From: Zerene cesonia
Taxonomy: Eukaryota; Arthropoda; Insecta; Lepidoptera; Pieridae
DNA: 64,000 nucleotides
Direction: 5' to 3'
NCBI RefSeq assembly: GCF_012273895.1
Contig: NC_052126.1
Location: 1,873,218 to 1,937,217 of the forward strand
The translations under genes were made by a program, and so were the position numbers. How positions within the stretch are numbered: position 1 is the first letter of the stretch; each line of letters opens with the position of its first letter. Below, in pieces: positions 1-10,993 of this stretch. Below the pieces are notes generated by a model, which was not told the DNA's origin, ran no database searches, and was given only the letters and a program-made list of their open reading frames with translations.

Positions 1-17
1 TTATAATATTAGTAGGA
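1..17 (-). mobile_element. tip of a non-autonomous Helitron (HINE family A), cut by window edge
   Basis: Window begins with ttataatattagtagga, the complement of the family A 5' terminus (TCCTACTAATATTATAA). Confidence 0.6.
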
Positions 18-353
18 TAATATGAAATAATAATATCTAAAATTACCTCTTTTTGTCTGATCTCCTGTTTGTGTTAAGTTATTATAATAGTAACGAAAGG
101 TGAAAAAAAAAGTTAAGCACTTTTTCACACGACTGTATCATTGGTATGCGCAAACAGTATGTGTGCACTACTGGACTTCACTGTACATAATAAGCATACC
201 CTATAAGTACATATAATGATTACTTTTACGAGTCTGTACCTAAAAAATAGTCAATCGATTTGTTGTTTATTTGTTGGATGCGTAAAATTGTAAATTGTTA
301 TGTTAATAAACAGGTTTCAATATGCATATTCATTATTCAGAATGTATAAATAA

Positions 354-553
354 TCCTACTAATATTATAAATGCGAAAATTTGTAAGGATGTGTGTGTGT
401 TTGTTGCTCTTTCACGCAAAAACTGCTGAACCGATTGCAATGAAATTTGGTACGTAGACAGCGGGACAACTGGAATAACATATAGGCAACTTTTTATCTC
501 GATATTCGTACGGGATATGGACTTACGCGGGAGAAACCGCGGGGCGCAGCTAG
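354..553 (+). mobile_element. non-autonomous Helitron (HINE family A, Lep1-like), full length
   Basis: Begins TCCTACTAATATTATAAATG and ends GCGCAGCTAG, flanked by A on the left and T on the right with no target-site duplication. A hairpin (CGCGG/CCGCG) lies about 10 bases before the 3' CTAG. These are Helitron hallmarks; the 200-base element has no coding capacity. Contains an internal GT run. Confidence 0.8.
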
Positions 554-1775
554 TTATCAATATGGCTGTATGTGTATGCTTGAGTAGCGTAAAATCGCTG
601 AAAAGCCTAGACCGATTTGAGTAATGTTCTGTTCAATATTTGAGACAGGTTATTTACGAATTTTTATTACTCGTTTTATAAGTGATCTGTTGGACAATAA
701 GAACTAAAGTACAGACTAAACAGGCAACTTACGTAATAATTTTTTTTTTATCTTTCTAACTGTATGAACTATTCTAACAATAATCAAAACACAAAACGAT
801 GATATTTCGGAATATTATAACATATAAATATATTACTAAACCGTTACTGACTTCAGTAACACCTTTTATGGGTTGATAATTAGCAATATTAGCTTTAAAG
901 CAAATTAAATGAAGCATTCTTTAGATACAATAAGAGCGTTATATCTTTTAGTTTTTCTGCACATTTTATTTAAACCGCCACATATAATTTATGCAATTGA
1001 ACCAACGACCTATTGCTTCTGCAACGGTTCTACGATAATCACTGGAGCAAGGAGTTCCCATTTTTATGTAATATTTTAATGTTTCTTCTTATTATAATAT
1101 TTAAAATGGTATGTAGTATTCCTCTACAACAAATATTCAAGCATTGTTACTATCTATCAAGGAAAAAATAGATAAATCTAAATTTAAAAATATCAGACGA
1201 AACTCGCACGTAAAGCATTTTTACAAAAAGCGGTTTATGTCAAACCTCATTCGGGCATTCGATCAAGTTTCCTTTGCCACATATTTGCGCGGTGACAGTT
1301 GACAGTTCGTCGAAAGCGCGGGAAACATTTACAAAAACAATAACGGCCGAAGTGCGATATGCGAAAATTTCACGAAAATAAAATATGAGAATAAAGGCGA
1401 ATAAATAAAATAATAAAAAATATATAAATCCAGTCTTTTTGTTTCCTCGGATGGGCTCTCGATGTATAAAAAGCGCCCGCTTCTAGACAGCTGACCTTCG
1501 CAGCGGGAAACGGCGGAACTGAAAATTTCGTTTTATTATTGTTTAATAAAAAAAAATGAAAAAAAGTTATCATCATACATTATGATGAATAACTATTATT
1601 AATCTTTAATTTTATTCTAGAATCAAAAAAGTTTATATTTTTTATTAATATATGTAATATAATATATACTGTGTGCCATGAACATTTTAGATAACCAACA
1701 TATTACTAAATAATTACTAACTACCTGTTCATTTTATTCTTACCAATAAATTGAATAAATATGTATCTAATATAA

Positions 1776-1781
<6 letters not shown>

Positions 1782-1813
<32 letters not shown>
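1782..1813. repeat. (CA)n microsatellite
   Basis: About 16 uninterrupted CA units followed by CGCGCACA. Confidence 0.95.
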
Positions 1814-1815
<2 letters not shown>

Positions 1816-2156
1816 GCACAATCAATCACATATCATACATGTGTAATGTGTAAAAAAATCTATTACAGCTACCAACAGACATTTTAAAAACGTAGATTAA
1901 TGAAAACATGTAACTTCATATAATTTTTCATGAAATCTTCTATACTACAAATAACAAAGCTACAGCCCACATGTTTACTATTGCAATTCATTCATTAGCT
2001 CATCCGCCAGCATTAAATCATCTTATAACATTTTAATTGATCAACACGCGGCTATAAAATGCAAATGATCTGATTACAGTAATAAACATTTGATCAACTG
2101 CGAAATAGATAAATCACATGGATATGATAACTCTTATTCCTTGTCATAACGAAGTA

Positions 2157-2179
2157 TGTATGTGTGTGTGTGTGTGTGT
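2157..2179. repeat. (TG)n microsatellite
   Basis: TATGTATG leading into a run of nine TG units. Confidence 0.9.
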
Positions 2180-4125
2180 CGATTTTGTGAGACTGATACA
2201 CATGTTTAATTGATTTTCTCTAAATAATAAGACTAATTTTCTTCTTAACTGGATATAGATCTTAGTCCACAGGAGTAATGCGTCATTTAAAAAATAAGAA
2301 TGTCATATTAAGTGCCTTGTGCTTGTAGGTAATCAAACTTATAAAAAATCGATATATCCCAAATATATATATAACTGTAAAGTACAAATATAAATAGACA
2401 AACATAAATATAAATTTTGAGAAAAATAATTATTAAAAAGCCCAAGATAGCAGTTGCGTGTTTATGCTCTAGGCACGATATATTTCAAAGTGGGCAAAAG
2501 TACATTCGCGCTATAACTACGTAGGCGCTCCGACCGGGACGCGGGCTTAAGGGCTCGCCTCCACTAGTAATGTTAGGCGATAATCAAGATATTTTTTTTT
2601 TTATTATATCGTGTAGGTTCTGATTCTTAAATACTTAACGCCGATTACTGGTGTGGTCTAAATTTTGACTTTAATTCAAATACTACGAGGGTATTGTAGA
2701 GACTCTTGATATTGTAGATAGTTAAAGTTTTAAGCCACCTCACTTTTCTAACTTCTCTTACTAAAGATTTCATTTGTATATTTTTTATTTTCGTTGTACG
2801 TAAATATGCGTATCTAAAACGCTTTTTATGTGCTTTCGATATTTTCAGTACTTTTAGGTAATAGTGGAGAGCTCTTTTACATTACATAGAACGATACTAA
2901 ATTTGAGTTTAAATCACACGTAAAACCGTGTCATTTAAACTCTATTGTCTATCAGTAATTTATTATGAGTATTTTGTGTCCATATTATTTTTAACCGACG
3001 CCGACAGATGCAGTCTACTATAAATTTTCACTCAAGCCGTTTGGGGTGATTAAGATTACGTGTCCTATGTTAATATAATTTCTCCATTCATACACTAGCT
3101 TGAAATAGGCATACCTATAGCACCGTATGCACTTTCCTATATTTTTTTTAAGTATCAACAGTATCGTATTCCCTACATTAGCAAAAACATTGCATTCTAA
3201 AAGTTTTATAGTTGAAAAAAAAAGTATTAATAATAAATATCTTATGATGCAGTACACTCATGGCTTTAGTAGAGGAGCGCAGTCGAGCGTCGCGCAAGAC
3301 AAGGACGGAGAATAAGACGAAGGGTTGCTCTGAGACCCAGAAAGTATCGAGTTTATAGCGCGCTCTCTCGCTTCACACAAATCCGGCTCAACATGGTTGC
3401 GCGCGTCTATAAAGTACCGCATTTAAAATGGCCGCCAGAGAGATAAGGAATTTATTTAAATTGACCTTTTAACGTGATTATAGTGCATAGTTTTAAATGC
3501 AGGTGTGTATCGAAAAATCGCAAATTTTTTGCTCTTTTATTCTATATAAGAATATCCTACGTATTTACCTGGGTTTTGGAGAAAATAGCGTTTTAATTCG
3601 AAGCCAGAGGTAGAAATATTCTTGTCTGGAATTGTGGTACTTTATGTGAAGTTCGTAACAATAGCAGTGAGGGGGGAGAGACGCGCTCATCAAGTACGCC
3701 GTACCGTTCTTCGCGAGTGTAGAGATAATAAATACGTTACTTTATGGGCGCGTTGCCTAGAGAGGATATGCCAAGATAACAGTAACTTTCGTACGGCCCT
3801 ATATATACAGTTAGGTATATGGTTTGTTTTTTTTTCTAGCCAGCGCGTTCGGAAATGCGTTTGAATTTGGAATTAGCTAAAATTAGTAGTTAGTTTGATT
3901 TTCATAAATTCGAAAATTAAATTTGGTTGTTGTCTATTTCATAGAGTCGTATCAGTGATGTGAAATGAAATGATAATTGTTGAAATTTTATGATTTTTAA
4001 TGTTAGGAATATTTGTAATAAAAGACATTATTTACTTAAAATTGTGATACAGATCCGATCAGCTGTTTTTGCGTAAAAGAGTAACAAACATATTTATTTA
4101 CAAACTTCCATGTTTACGATATTAC

Positions 4126-4344
4126 TAGCTTTTCGCTTACGGCTTCGCCTGCTTAGTATAAGGAAAAAATAGACAGTCTGAGTTTCCGCTTTAGTTCCCC
4201 TGACCTTGGGATTTTGGGTACAAAAACTGACCTATGTCCATTCTGGGTTCTCAAATTATTTATATACTGAATTTCATGCAAATCGGTTCTGTGGTTCAAG
4301 TGTAAAGAATACAAACAGAAACAAATTCGCATTTATAATATTGG
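4126..4344 (-). mobile_element. Helitron-like element, diverged family
   Basis: Starts CTAGCTTTTCGCTTACGGCT (complement of a CTAG 3' end) and ends CGCATTTATAATATTGGA (complement of a TC..AATATTATAAATGCG 5' end); the interior differs from family A. Confidence 0.6.
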
Positions 4345-4365
4345 ACTTTAAGATTTAAGATATAA

Positions 4366-4559
4366 CTAGCTGCGCCCCGCAGTTTCACCCGCGCAAGTCT
4401 GTATCCCGTAGGAATATCGGGATAAAAAGTTGCCTATGTATTCCAGTTGTCCAGCATCTACGTATCAAATTTCATTGCAATCGGTTCAGTAGTTCTTGCG
4501 TGAAAGATGAAGAAACACACACACATCCTTACAAAATGTCGCATTTATAGTATTAGTAT
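4366..4559 (-). mobile_element. HINE family A copy
   Basis: CTAGCTGCGCCCCGCAGTTTC at the left; CGCATTTATAGTATTAGTA at the right. Lies only 21 bases from the preceding element in the same orientation. The terminal GGA is decayed. Confidence 0.75.
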
Positions 4560-4749
4560 CATTTCTACTGAAGAAATAAAATAATCATCATTCACACACA
4601 TCAAAATTATTTAATCACCATATTTGGTGATTGGGGCATTGATACATTAGGTGACGCTCGTCATCTATCATTTGGTGACAGGTTTGTTTGTAAATAATAC
4701 TAACCGTCAGGCTTTCGACTTCATTCAATTAAAATGATATTATATTACA

Positions 4750-4966
4750 CTAGCTTTCCGCCTCCGGTTTCGTCCGCATAGTTAAAGCAAATAATAGTAG
4801 AGTATAAAACAAAGTCGCTTTCTCTGTCCCTAATCTTTAAAACTATGCTACGGATTTTGATGGTTTTTTTTAATAAATAGAGTGGTTCATGAGGAAGGTT
4901 TATACGTATAATAATATCTATTAAATTACTCCGAATTAACATGTACGAAGCCGCGGGCAAAAGCTA
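4750..4966 (+). mobile_element. Helitron-like composite: inverted 3' end next to a family C element
   Basis: Left 45 bases (CTAGCTTTCCGCCTCCGGTT) are a 3' end in minus orientation. The rest (AGTATAAAACAAAGTCGCTT ... GAAGCCGCGGGCAAAAGCTA) is a plus-oriented element of another family that recurs at about 6620-6815 and 6985-7213. Confidence 0.5.
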
Positions 4967-5100
4967 TATACATAATACATCTAAATTACGTGTCACATCA
5001 CGATGTTGTTTGTCCGCGATGGACTCCTAAACTGCTCAACCGATTTTGATCAAATTTGCATGCCATGAAGTTTGACCCAAATTAAACGATTGGATATCTA
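4967..5100 (-). mobile_element. family D repeat fragment
   Basis: Contains the complement of GGACAAACAACATCGTGATG and GATCAAAATCGGTTGAGCAG blocks also found at 8663-9052, 57698-57872 and 62838-62966. Confidence 0.5.
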
Positions 5101-5204
5101 TTTACATAGATATTTACAGCTAGGAATTTATATAAACTAAAAATATGCTTTAATAATGGTATCAACTGAATTGTCTTACTTTTATATAGAGTAAGAAAAA
5201 AAAG

Positions 5205-5416
5205 ACCTATCGATCCTTATCAGGATAATGAGATGAACACATGAAATAATTATTTTGTCACCAAGCCGTCATAAGTGTTCAAAGTTAGAATTAAATCTGT
5301 CTTTAAAAATAGACATTCCGAAACCTGACGATCCTGATCAGGATAATGAGATGAACACATGAAATTATTGTATTGTCACCGATCCTTGACAAGTGTACGA
5401 AGTTGGAATAAAATTT
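5205..5416. repeat. imperfect tandem duplication, unit about 118 bases
   Basis: Two copies of a unit containing CAGGATAATGAGATGAACAC, ATGAAAT.ATT, TTGTCACC and AAGTTGGAATAAAAT; the second includes the palindrome ATCCTGATCAGGAT (5331-5344). A diverged inverted piece recurs near 52170-52215. Confidence 0.65.
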
Positions 5417-5463
5417 GACTCAATTTTGACCCACTTGAAAGACAAGTGGGTCAAAATTGAGTC
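5417..5463. repeat. perfect 21-bp inverted repeat with 5-base loop
   Basis: GACTCAATTTTGACCCACTT... pairs exactly with ...AAGTGGGTCAAAATTGAGTC around the loop AAAGA, directly after the tandem duplication. Could be a foldback terminus or arise by template switching; no terminator function is implied in a eukaryote. Confidence 0.85.
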
Positions 5464-5990
5464 TAAAGGGGTCGCTTACATACAAACATATAGCTATATA
5501 TATATAATATAAAGCTAATAAGACCGTGTTATACTTGGGATCGGTTTCCAGTAATATTTCTGGGTATAAAATTATCCTATGTGTTTTATCGGGTCTTAAT
5601 ATATCGCTCTGCGGGATTTCATGCAAATCGGTTCAGTGGTTTTGGCGAGAAGAAGAGACGCACCAACATTAAGCATTATTCATAAGAATGCGATAGTGTG
5701 TTTGTTCGTTTGTCTTGAGATAGTTAAGAGGCTAGTGATAGACTATTTTATACCGTGGCGATACATCTTATACGCATGGAAACAATGCAGTAGAAATCGG
5801 GTTGAAGCCTTATAATTACTACACCTACATATAAAATTTCATAATTATTGTTAAAACTGTTTCTGAGTATAAATCAAATAACGCTGCAACACGACAATTA
5901 CTTATATTAATATAAAATATAATTAATCGATATGTTCTTTCAAATTGAGTTCGTTTTCATAAAATTCTAGAGACTTTAAAGTATTTTTAA

Positions 5991-6186
5991 CTAGCTGCGC
6001 CCCGTGGTTTCACTCGCGTAAGTCCGTATCCCGTAGGAATATCGGGATAAAAAGTTGCCTATATGTTATTCCAGTTGTCCAGCTGTCTACGTATCAAAAT
6101 TCATTGCAATTGGTTCAGTAGTTCTTGCATGAAAGAGCAACAACCACACACATCTCTAACAAACTCGCATTATATTATTAGTAGGA
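5991..6186 (-). mobile_element. HINE family A copy, full length
   Basis: CTAGCTGCGCCCCGTGGTTT to ATTATTAGTAGGA, with the TATCCCGTAGGAATATCGGG hairpin block. Confidence 0.8.
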
Positions 6187-6189
6187 TTA

Positions 6190-6410
6190 CTTAGTATAAT
6201 AAAGTTATGTTATCTGTGTAAAGGTGAAGTGTTTGAATTTGTGACTTTGTAACGTTGTGGCGTAATATCTCTAGAACTGCTGAACTTATATAAATGATTC
6301 TTTTATTAATAGAAAGCCACATTATGTGTGTGTCGTAGGCTAAAATTTATTTCGTTTCCATCTTGCGTCAACCCGGGCGGAACTGAAACCGAAACTGAAA
6401 AGCAGCTAGT
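6190..6410 (+). mobile_element. Helitron-like element, diverged family
   Basis: Contains ACTGCTGAAC, AGAAAGCCACATTATGTGTG and ends CAACCCGGGCGGAACTGAAA...CAGCTAGT, the usual GC-rich 3' end with CTAG. Confidence 0.5.
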
Positions 6411-6530
6411 AATAATATAAAGCCAATGAGTTTGTTTGATTGTACGCACTGATCTCAGGAATCACTGAACAGATTTAAAAAAATCTTTCACCGTATGTAG
6501 GTGCTCTCTAAGTGCTATAAGATATATATA

Positions 6531-6546
6531 CCACCACCACCACCAC
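6531..6546. repeat. (CCA)n microsatellite
   Basis: Five CAC units within a repeat-rich stretch. Confidence 0.85.
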
Positions 6547-6619
6547 GTATGTACGTAGGTACCACGGTCAAAACCGGGGCATATCGGTAGTCAAAGGTTA
6601 CTTACTACCTTAAGGTAGT

Positions 6620-6815
6620 AGAAGGTAGTAATAGTAAAGCAATGTCGCTTCCCGCGTATGTATGTATGTATGCTTAAATCTTGAAAACTCGCAACGGATT
6701 TTGACTAGGTTTTTTTAATTGAGAGAGATAATTTAAGAGGAAGGTCTATATAATAACATCTATTAAACTACTCCGAATTTAACGCGAGCGAAGCAGCGGG
6801 CATAAGCTATATATA
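6620..6815 (+). mobile_element. family C Helitron-like element
   Basis: GTAAAGCAATGTCGCTTCCC, GCAACGGATTTTGAC, AACATCTATTAAACTACTCC and the 3' end GCGAGCGAAGCAGCGGGCAT...AGCTAT; same order as 4797-4966 and 6985-7213. Confidence 0.55.
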
Positions 6816-6984
6816 GTTGCGAAATAAATTCAAACTATTGGGAATCGAATCCGTGACCTATTTAATAAATTTCCAAATCCTCCGGCCACTCGGGTGTTAA
6901 TATATATAATTATATACTTAACGTATATAATCATTATATAAAACTTATTGTATAATGGCTAGATACACAGTGTGCGCATGCTTG

Positions 6985-7213
6985 CTACTATATACTGCAC
7001 GAATAGTCTTGATACTTTGAGTTCCACTACACAGTATGAAACAAAGTCGCTTTACGCTGTGTGTCTGTGTGCTTGGATCTTTGAAATTACGCTACAGATT
7101 AATGGAGTTTGTAGATTTAAGATAATAGATTTTACAAAATATAGAGAAAAGAAGTGGGATAAAAGGTTTACTCCGAATGTAACGCGTGCGAAGTTGCGCA
7201 CAAAAGCTAGTTT
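6985..7213 (+). mobile_element. family C Helitron-like element, diverged copy
   Basis: ACAGTATGAAACAAAGTCGC opening and TACTCCGAATGTAACGCGTG, AAAAGCTAGT at the end. Confidence 0.55.
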
Positions 7214-7369
7214 TATAAAAAATCCATTGCATGAATATATAAATTTGTTTTTTTAATTAATTTTTATTAGTGATACTTTAGAACGATTTAACTCAAATGA
7301 CTATCGTTTGCACAAGAGGCGGTCTTATTGCTGAACGGCATTCTCTACCAATCTACCTGGTAGGTAAGG

Positions 7370-7830
7370 AATAAGATGTATACATATTATGTAGTAATTT
7401 CTTACCTTGTACTATAGGGAAGAAAGAAGACAGAGGAATAAAGAAAGAGAACCAAGGCTGGTCTGCTAAGGTTAGTCTTCTTGTATTTACTTTATTTATG
7501 TCATCGTCGGCAATGGAGCTGGTGGGTCGCCTGATGGTAAGCGCTACCACCGCCCATGAACATATGGAGGGGCGTAAGGTTGATTGCAGACCTTACGCCT
7601 CTACAAAAGGATTGCCGACTATAAATTGAAAAGGGATTGAGAGGAATAAAGGAAAGCACTGGGAAGGGTAAGGAAAAGATACGAGCCTCCCCCGCTCATC
7701 GAACGAAACACAGCTTATGCTTCACGCCGGTTTTCTGTGGGGGTGTGGTAATTTCCTGGTTTTAGATGGTCCAATTTGTGCCGAAGCGTGCTCGACTCCC
7801 ACATAAGATTCTTCGTGGTATTCCTTACAC
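7370..7830 (+). repeat. dispersed repeat with GGTGGTAGCGCTTACCATCAG block
   Basis: Contains GGCAATGGAGCTGGTGGGTC, CTGATGGTAAGCGCTACCAC, TTCACGCCGGTTTTCTGTGG and GGGTGTGGTA. The same blocks recur at 9130-9300, 9400-9560, 38260-38410, 44030-44160 and 46620-46890. Common in moth and butterfly genomes; I cannot class it as LINE or SINE. Confidence 0.65.
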
Positions 7831-8662
7831 CGAAAGAATGATATTTTTTACAAGTTTTAATTGAAACTTCTATAATTTACATGAATTAAACCATTTTTTT
7901 TATCATAAATAACATGTACATAGTAACATTTGAAATTTTTTTGTGTAATTAAATATCTGGATACAAAAAATCTGTTTATTTAAAATATCAAGCATATAAT
8001 TCCCAGTACAAAGTATCCGCAGTCCATCTCATTATTTGTTCGCGCTTTTTGAATAATATTTTAAAGTCATGCTATTTGGTGCTTTATGCACAAAGCATAA
8101 AGCTTACAATCCCTTGCTCGGGATATTCAATAGTTTTAAAAGCTCTTTGCTCGTCTGTTTTATATGTTTTGAGCCATCTACATTAAAGGCTCTCCATACA
8201 AGACATATAACGTAGAACTTGCCAGAATATTTAATAAGTTAAATGCACTAACAACATTTAATTGTTATTAAAACTAATAATAAAAATCAAAAACTCAAAA
8301 TTGCTTTCATACTTTTCCTGAAAATACACTCATGGACATATGTTTTAATTAATTAATTTATAATTAAATCTTGAACGACTTATTTGGCGGCAAGTCTTCA
8401 TTATTATTTCGCTTATAAAAGCTGTTTCACACCCAAAAAGAGGTTTCATATAATACTATACGTGTGAAATGCCGTTATTGCATTATCGCACACACGCGTC
8501 CCCGTTTATGTATATGCATGCACATGTGTGTGTATAGTATATGCAATGGTGACCAGATGAAACGGATGACATCATTTCGGATAATTTTGTTAATACAAAA
8601 TTGTTACGTAACTATTGTATTGAAGGCTTAGCGGTAATGTGCTAAGATCGATGATGGTATAA

Positions 8663-9052
8663 CTAGTTGCACGCCCCGGCTGCGCCCGTGTAGTCATTAA
8701 TCGTAATTAAAATAATATAAAGTAGTAGCTGCCTTCCGCGGTTTCACCCGCGTAATTCCGTATCCCGTAGAAATATCGGGATAAAAAGTTGCCTATATGT
8801 TATTCTAGTTGTCCAGCTGTCTACGTACCAAATTTCATTGCAATCGGTTCAGTAGTCTTTGCGTGAAAGAGCAACAAACACACACACACATCTTTACAAA
8901 CTTTCGCATTTATAATATTAGTAGGATGAACCATCCTATCTTTTAACTTGGATCAAACTGCACATGGTGTGCAAATTTGATTAAAATCGGTCGAGTAAAT
9001 TAGGAGTTCTTCGCGGACAAACAATGTGAAACGTAATTTATATGTATTAAGA
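8663..9052 (-). mobile_element. family D repeat interrupted by a HINE insertion
   Basis: Left part CTAGTTGCACGCCCCGGCTG...AATAATATAAAG (8663-8724) and right part CTTGGATCAAACTGCACATG...GGACAAACAATGTG (8927-9052) are continuous in the copy at 57698-57872, so the element was whole before insertion of 8725-8926. Confidence 0.7.
8725..8926 (-). mobile_element. HINE family A copy nested in a family D repeat
   Basis: TAGCTGCCTTCCGCGGTTTC to ATATTAGTAGGA; the first base of CTAG is changed. Includes a (CA) run from the internal microsatellite. Confidence 0.8.
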
Positions 9053-9129
9053 TCTATAAATTTTAATTTGTGGTTACATTTCATAAATATAAAAACTTGT
9101 TTTTAATTAAATCGAAACACGGCCCGTAT

Positions 9130-9560
9130 CCTATTCCTCTCTTCCCAATCCACTTCTTTATTCCTTTCGTCCATTCCTTCCTTATTCCTTACCACTTATG
9201 AGCAGGAAACGCCTGGCCCAAGTCCAACCTCTACAAATATTCGTGGGTGGAGAAGATCGCTTACCATCAAGCGAACCACCAGCTCAGTTGCCCGCTGTGA
9301 CATTAAATACAAGGCACTGTAATTTGATTTCATAATGGGACTGTTGAAATGAAATCTTCTTAGAAAATAGCTTGATCTTCATATATCCCGGAGGCATGTA
9401 TTCTTTTCCTTACCCTTCCCTATCCTATCCTTTATCCACCTAATTTCTCCAACCCACACCTTTTAAGTCAATAATCCATTGAGTGTTCATGGGCGGTGGT
9501 AGCGCTTACCAACAGCCGCCAGATCCTTTGCCATATGACCTACTATGACATAAAAATAGG
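9130..9560 (-). repeat. two diverged copies of the GGTGGTAGCGCTTACC dispersed repeat
   Basis: Blocks CGCTTACCATCAAGCGAACC (about 9260) and GGGCGGTGGTAGCGCTTACC (about 9492) with CCTTACCCTTCCC-type stretches, matching the repeat at 7370-7830 in inverted or rearranged order. Confidence 0.5.
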
Positions 9561-9742
9561 TTTCTTAAGGTCACCTAGAAAAAAAAATTATGTAATTAAA
9601 GTGGTAAATGTTAAAACTGTGTGATGATGAACCAACAAGTGCTTCTATTAGAAATATAATTGAAGAAATAAATGTTTGAGTTTGAGTTTAAGTTTGAATA
9701 AGATACATTTATTGTGTTTCGGAGCTACGATATATATCTACA

Positions 9743-9922
9743 CTAGCTTCGCCCCGCGGTTTCACCCGCGTAAGTCCGTATCCCGTAGGAATATCGGGAT
9801 AAAAAGTTATGTATATGTTATTAAAGTTATTGTTGTTGCAATCGGTTCAGTAGTTTTTGCGTGAAAGAGCAACCAACACACACACATCCTTACAAACTTT
9901 CGCATTTTTAATATTAGTAGGA
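9743..9922 (-). mobile_element. HINE family A copy, short internal deletion
   Basis: CTAGCTTCGCCCCGCGGTTT to AATATTAGTAGGA; about 20 bases are missing in the middle (the CCAGCTGTCTACGTACC block). Followed by extra TAGGAT copies. Confidence 0.8.
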
Positions 9923-10199
9923 TAATAGGATAGTTAGTAGGATATAAATACAAATTAAATCTATAATCGCATGTGTTTTGTGTATTCAAATAGTATTAAA
10001 ATATTAAAATTTGATTATAGTAATAATCTCATCATGTATACGATAGACTATAGTTGCATTCAAATGTATTCAGCCATTCCCAAGTAAGACTAACGAGCGA
10101 AAATATTCATTAAGTGGAAATACTTAATTTATCTATGTAGCTATTAACTACTTAAACGATCAAAAAAACACTTTTCTTTATTTTTATCACACACTAATA

Positions 10200-10405
10200 T
10201 TGTTAGTTTAGTGTAAGTTTTTTGTTTGGATGTTTGTCCGACAATCACACTGAAACAACAAAACGGATTTTGATAAAATTTGGTACACAGACAGGGTTAG
10301 AGCTGACTTAGGTGATAGGATCCTTTTTATCCCTATTTAATTTTCCCTTGGGATAAAACAGGAATCTTGATATCCGGGCGGAGCCGGGACGAGCCTGTAA
10401 TGGTA
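10200..10405 (+). mobile_element. Helitron-like fragment
   Basis: AAACGGATTTTGATAAAATTTGGTACACAG..., then TTTTTATCCC and a GGGCGGAGCCGGGACGAGCC 3'-like end; no clear CTAG. Confidence 0.35.
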
Positions 10406-10811
10406 AAAACTAATACATATAAATACATACAAACTAATACATTAATTTACGAAATATTAAAATTTGTTATTAAATAATTGATCAACATTTTTAAAAACTT
10501 ACAAGAATTGGCATATATATAATATACACCAAAATATAAACTGATATAATAATAAAAAGCAAAGCTGTCCGTCCATCACTGAACCTGTCATTATTCAATC
10601 TCCTCTGTATACGTTTAACATAAATAAATCTAAGAAAAATTAAATTACTATAATCACTTTTTAATCCTGTGAGCTGTTATGCAGTTAAGGTGTTTGTATT
10701 TGTTATTATATGTAATATTTAATAGTTTGTTTCCCTTTTGTTATTTAAATAGAACAAATGTAACTAGATGTTCTGACAACAAAATCCTACTCCTTCCTAC
10801 TAGTCCTACTA

Positions 10812-10993
10812 TCCTACTAATATAATAAATGCGAAAGTTTGTAAGGATGTGTTTGTTGCTCTTTCACGCAAAAACTGCTGAACCGATTGCAACGTAGACA
10901 GCTGGACAACTGAAATAATATATAGGCAACTTTTTATCCCGATATTCCTACGGGCTACGGACTTACGCGGATAAAACCGCGGGGCGCAGCTAG
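10812..10993 (+). mobile_element. HINE family A copy
   Basis: TCCTACTAATATAATAAATG to GCGCAGCTAG. Preceded by two extra partial tips (TCCTACTAG, TCCTACTA). Confidence 0.8.

Larger units (their letters stand above)
554..4125. other. AT-rich non-coding stretch
   Basis: No supported gene. Holds the two microsatellites, a GC-richer patch at about 1230-1530, and another at about 3270-3480 containing AAAATGGCCGCC (3425-3436, YY1/Pho-like). The latter patch could be a promoter or old insertion; nothing downstream confirms it. Confidence 0.5.

Noticed and set aside
333..560. Recurring short frame with PRKSxSRRNIGIK in several places (also 9676, 27187, 45464)
   Set aside because: It is the translation of the HINE family A repeat, which has no coding function.
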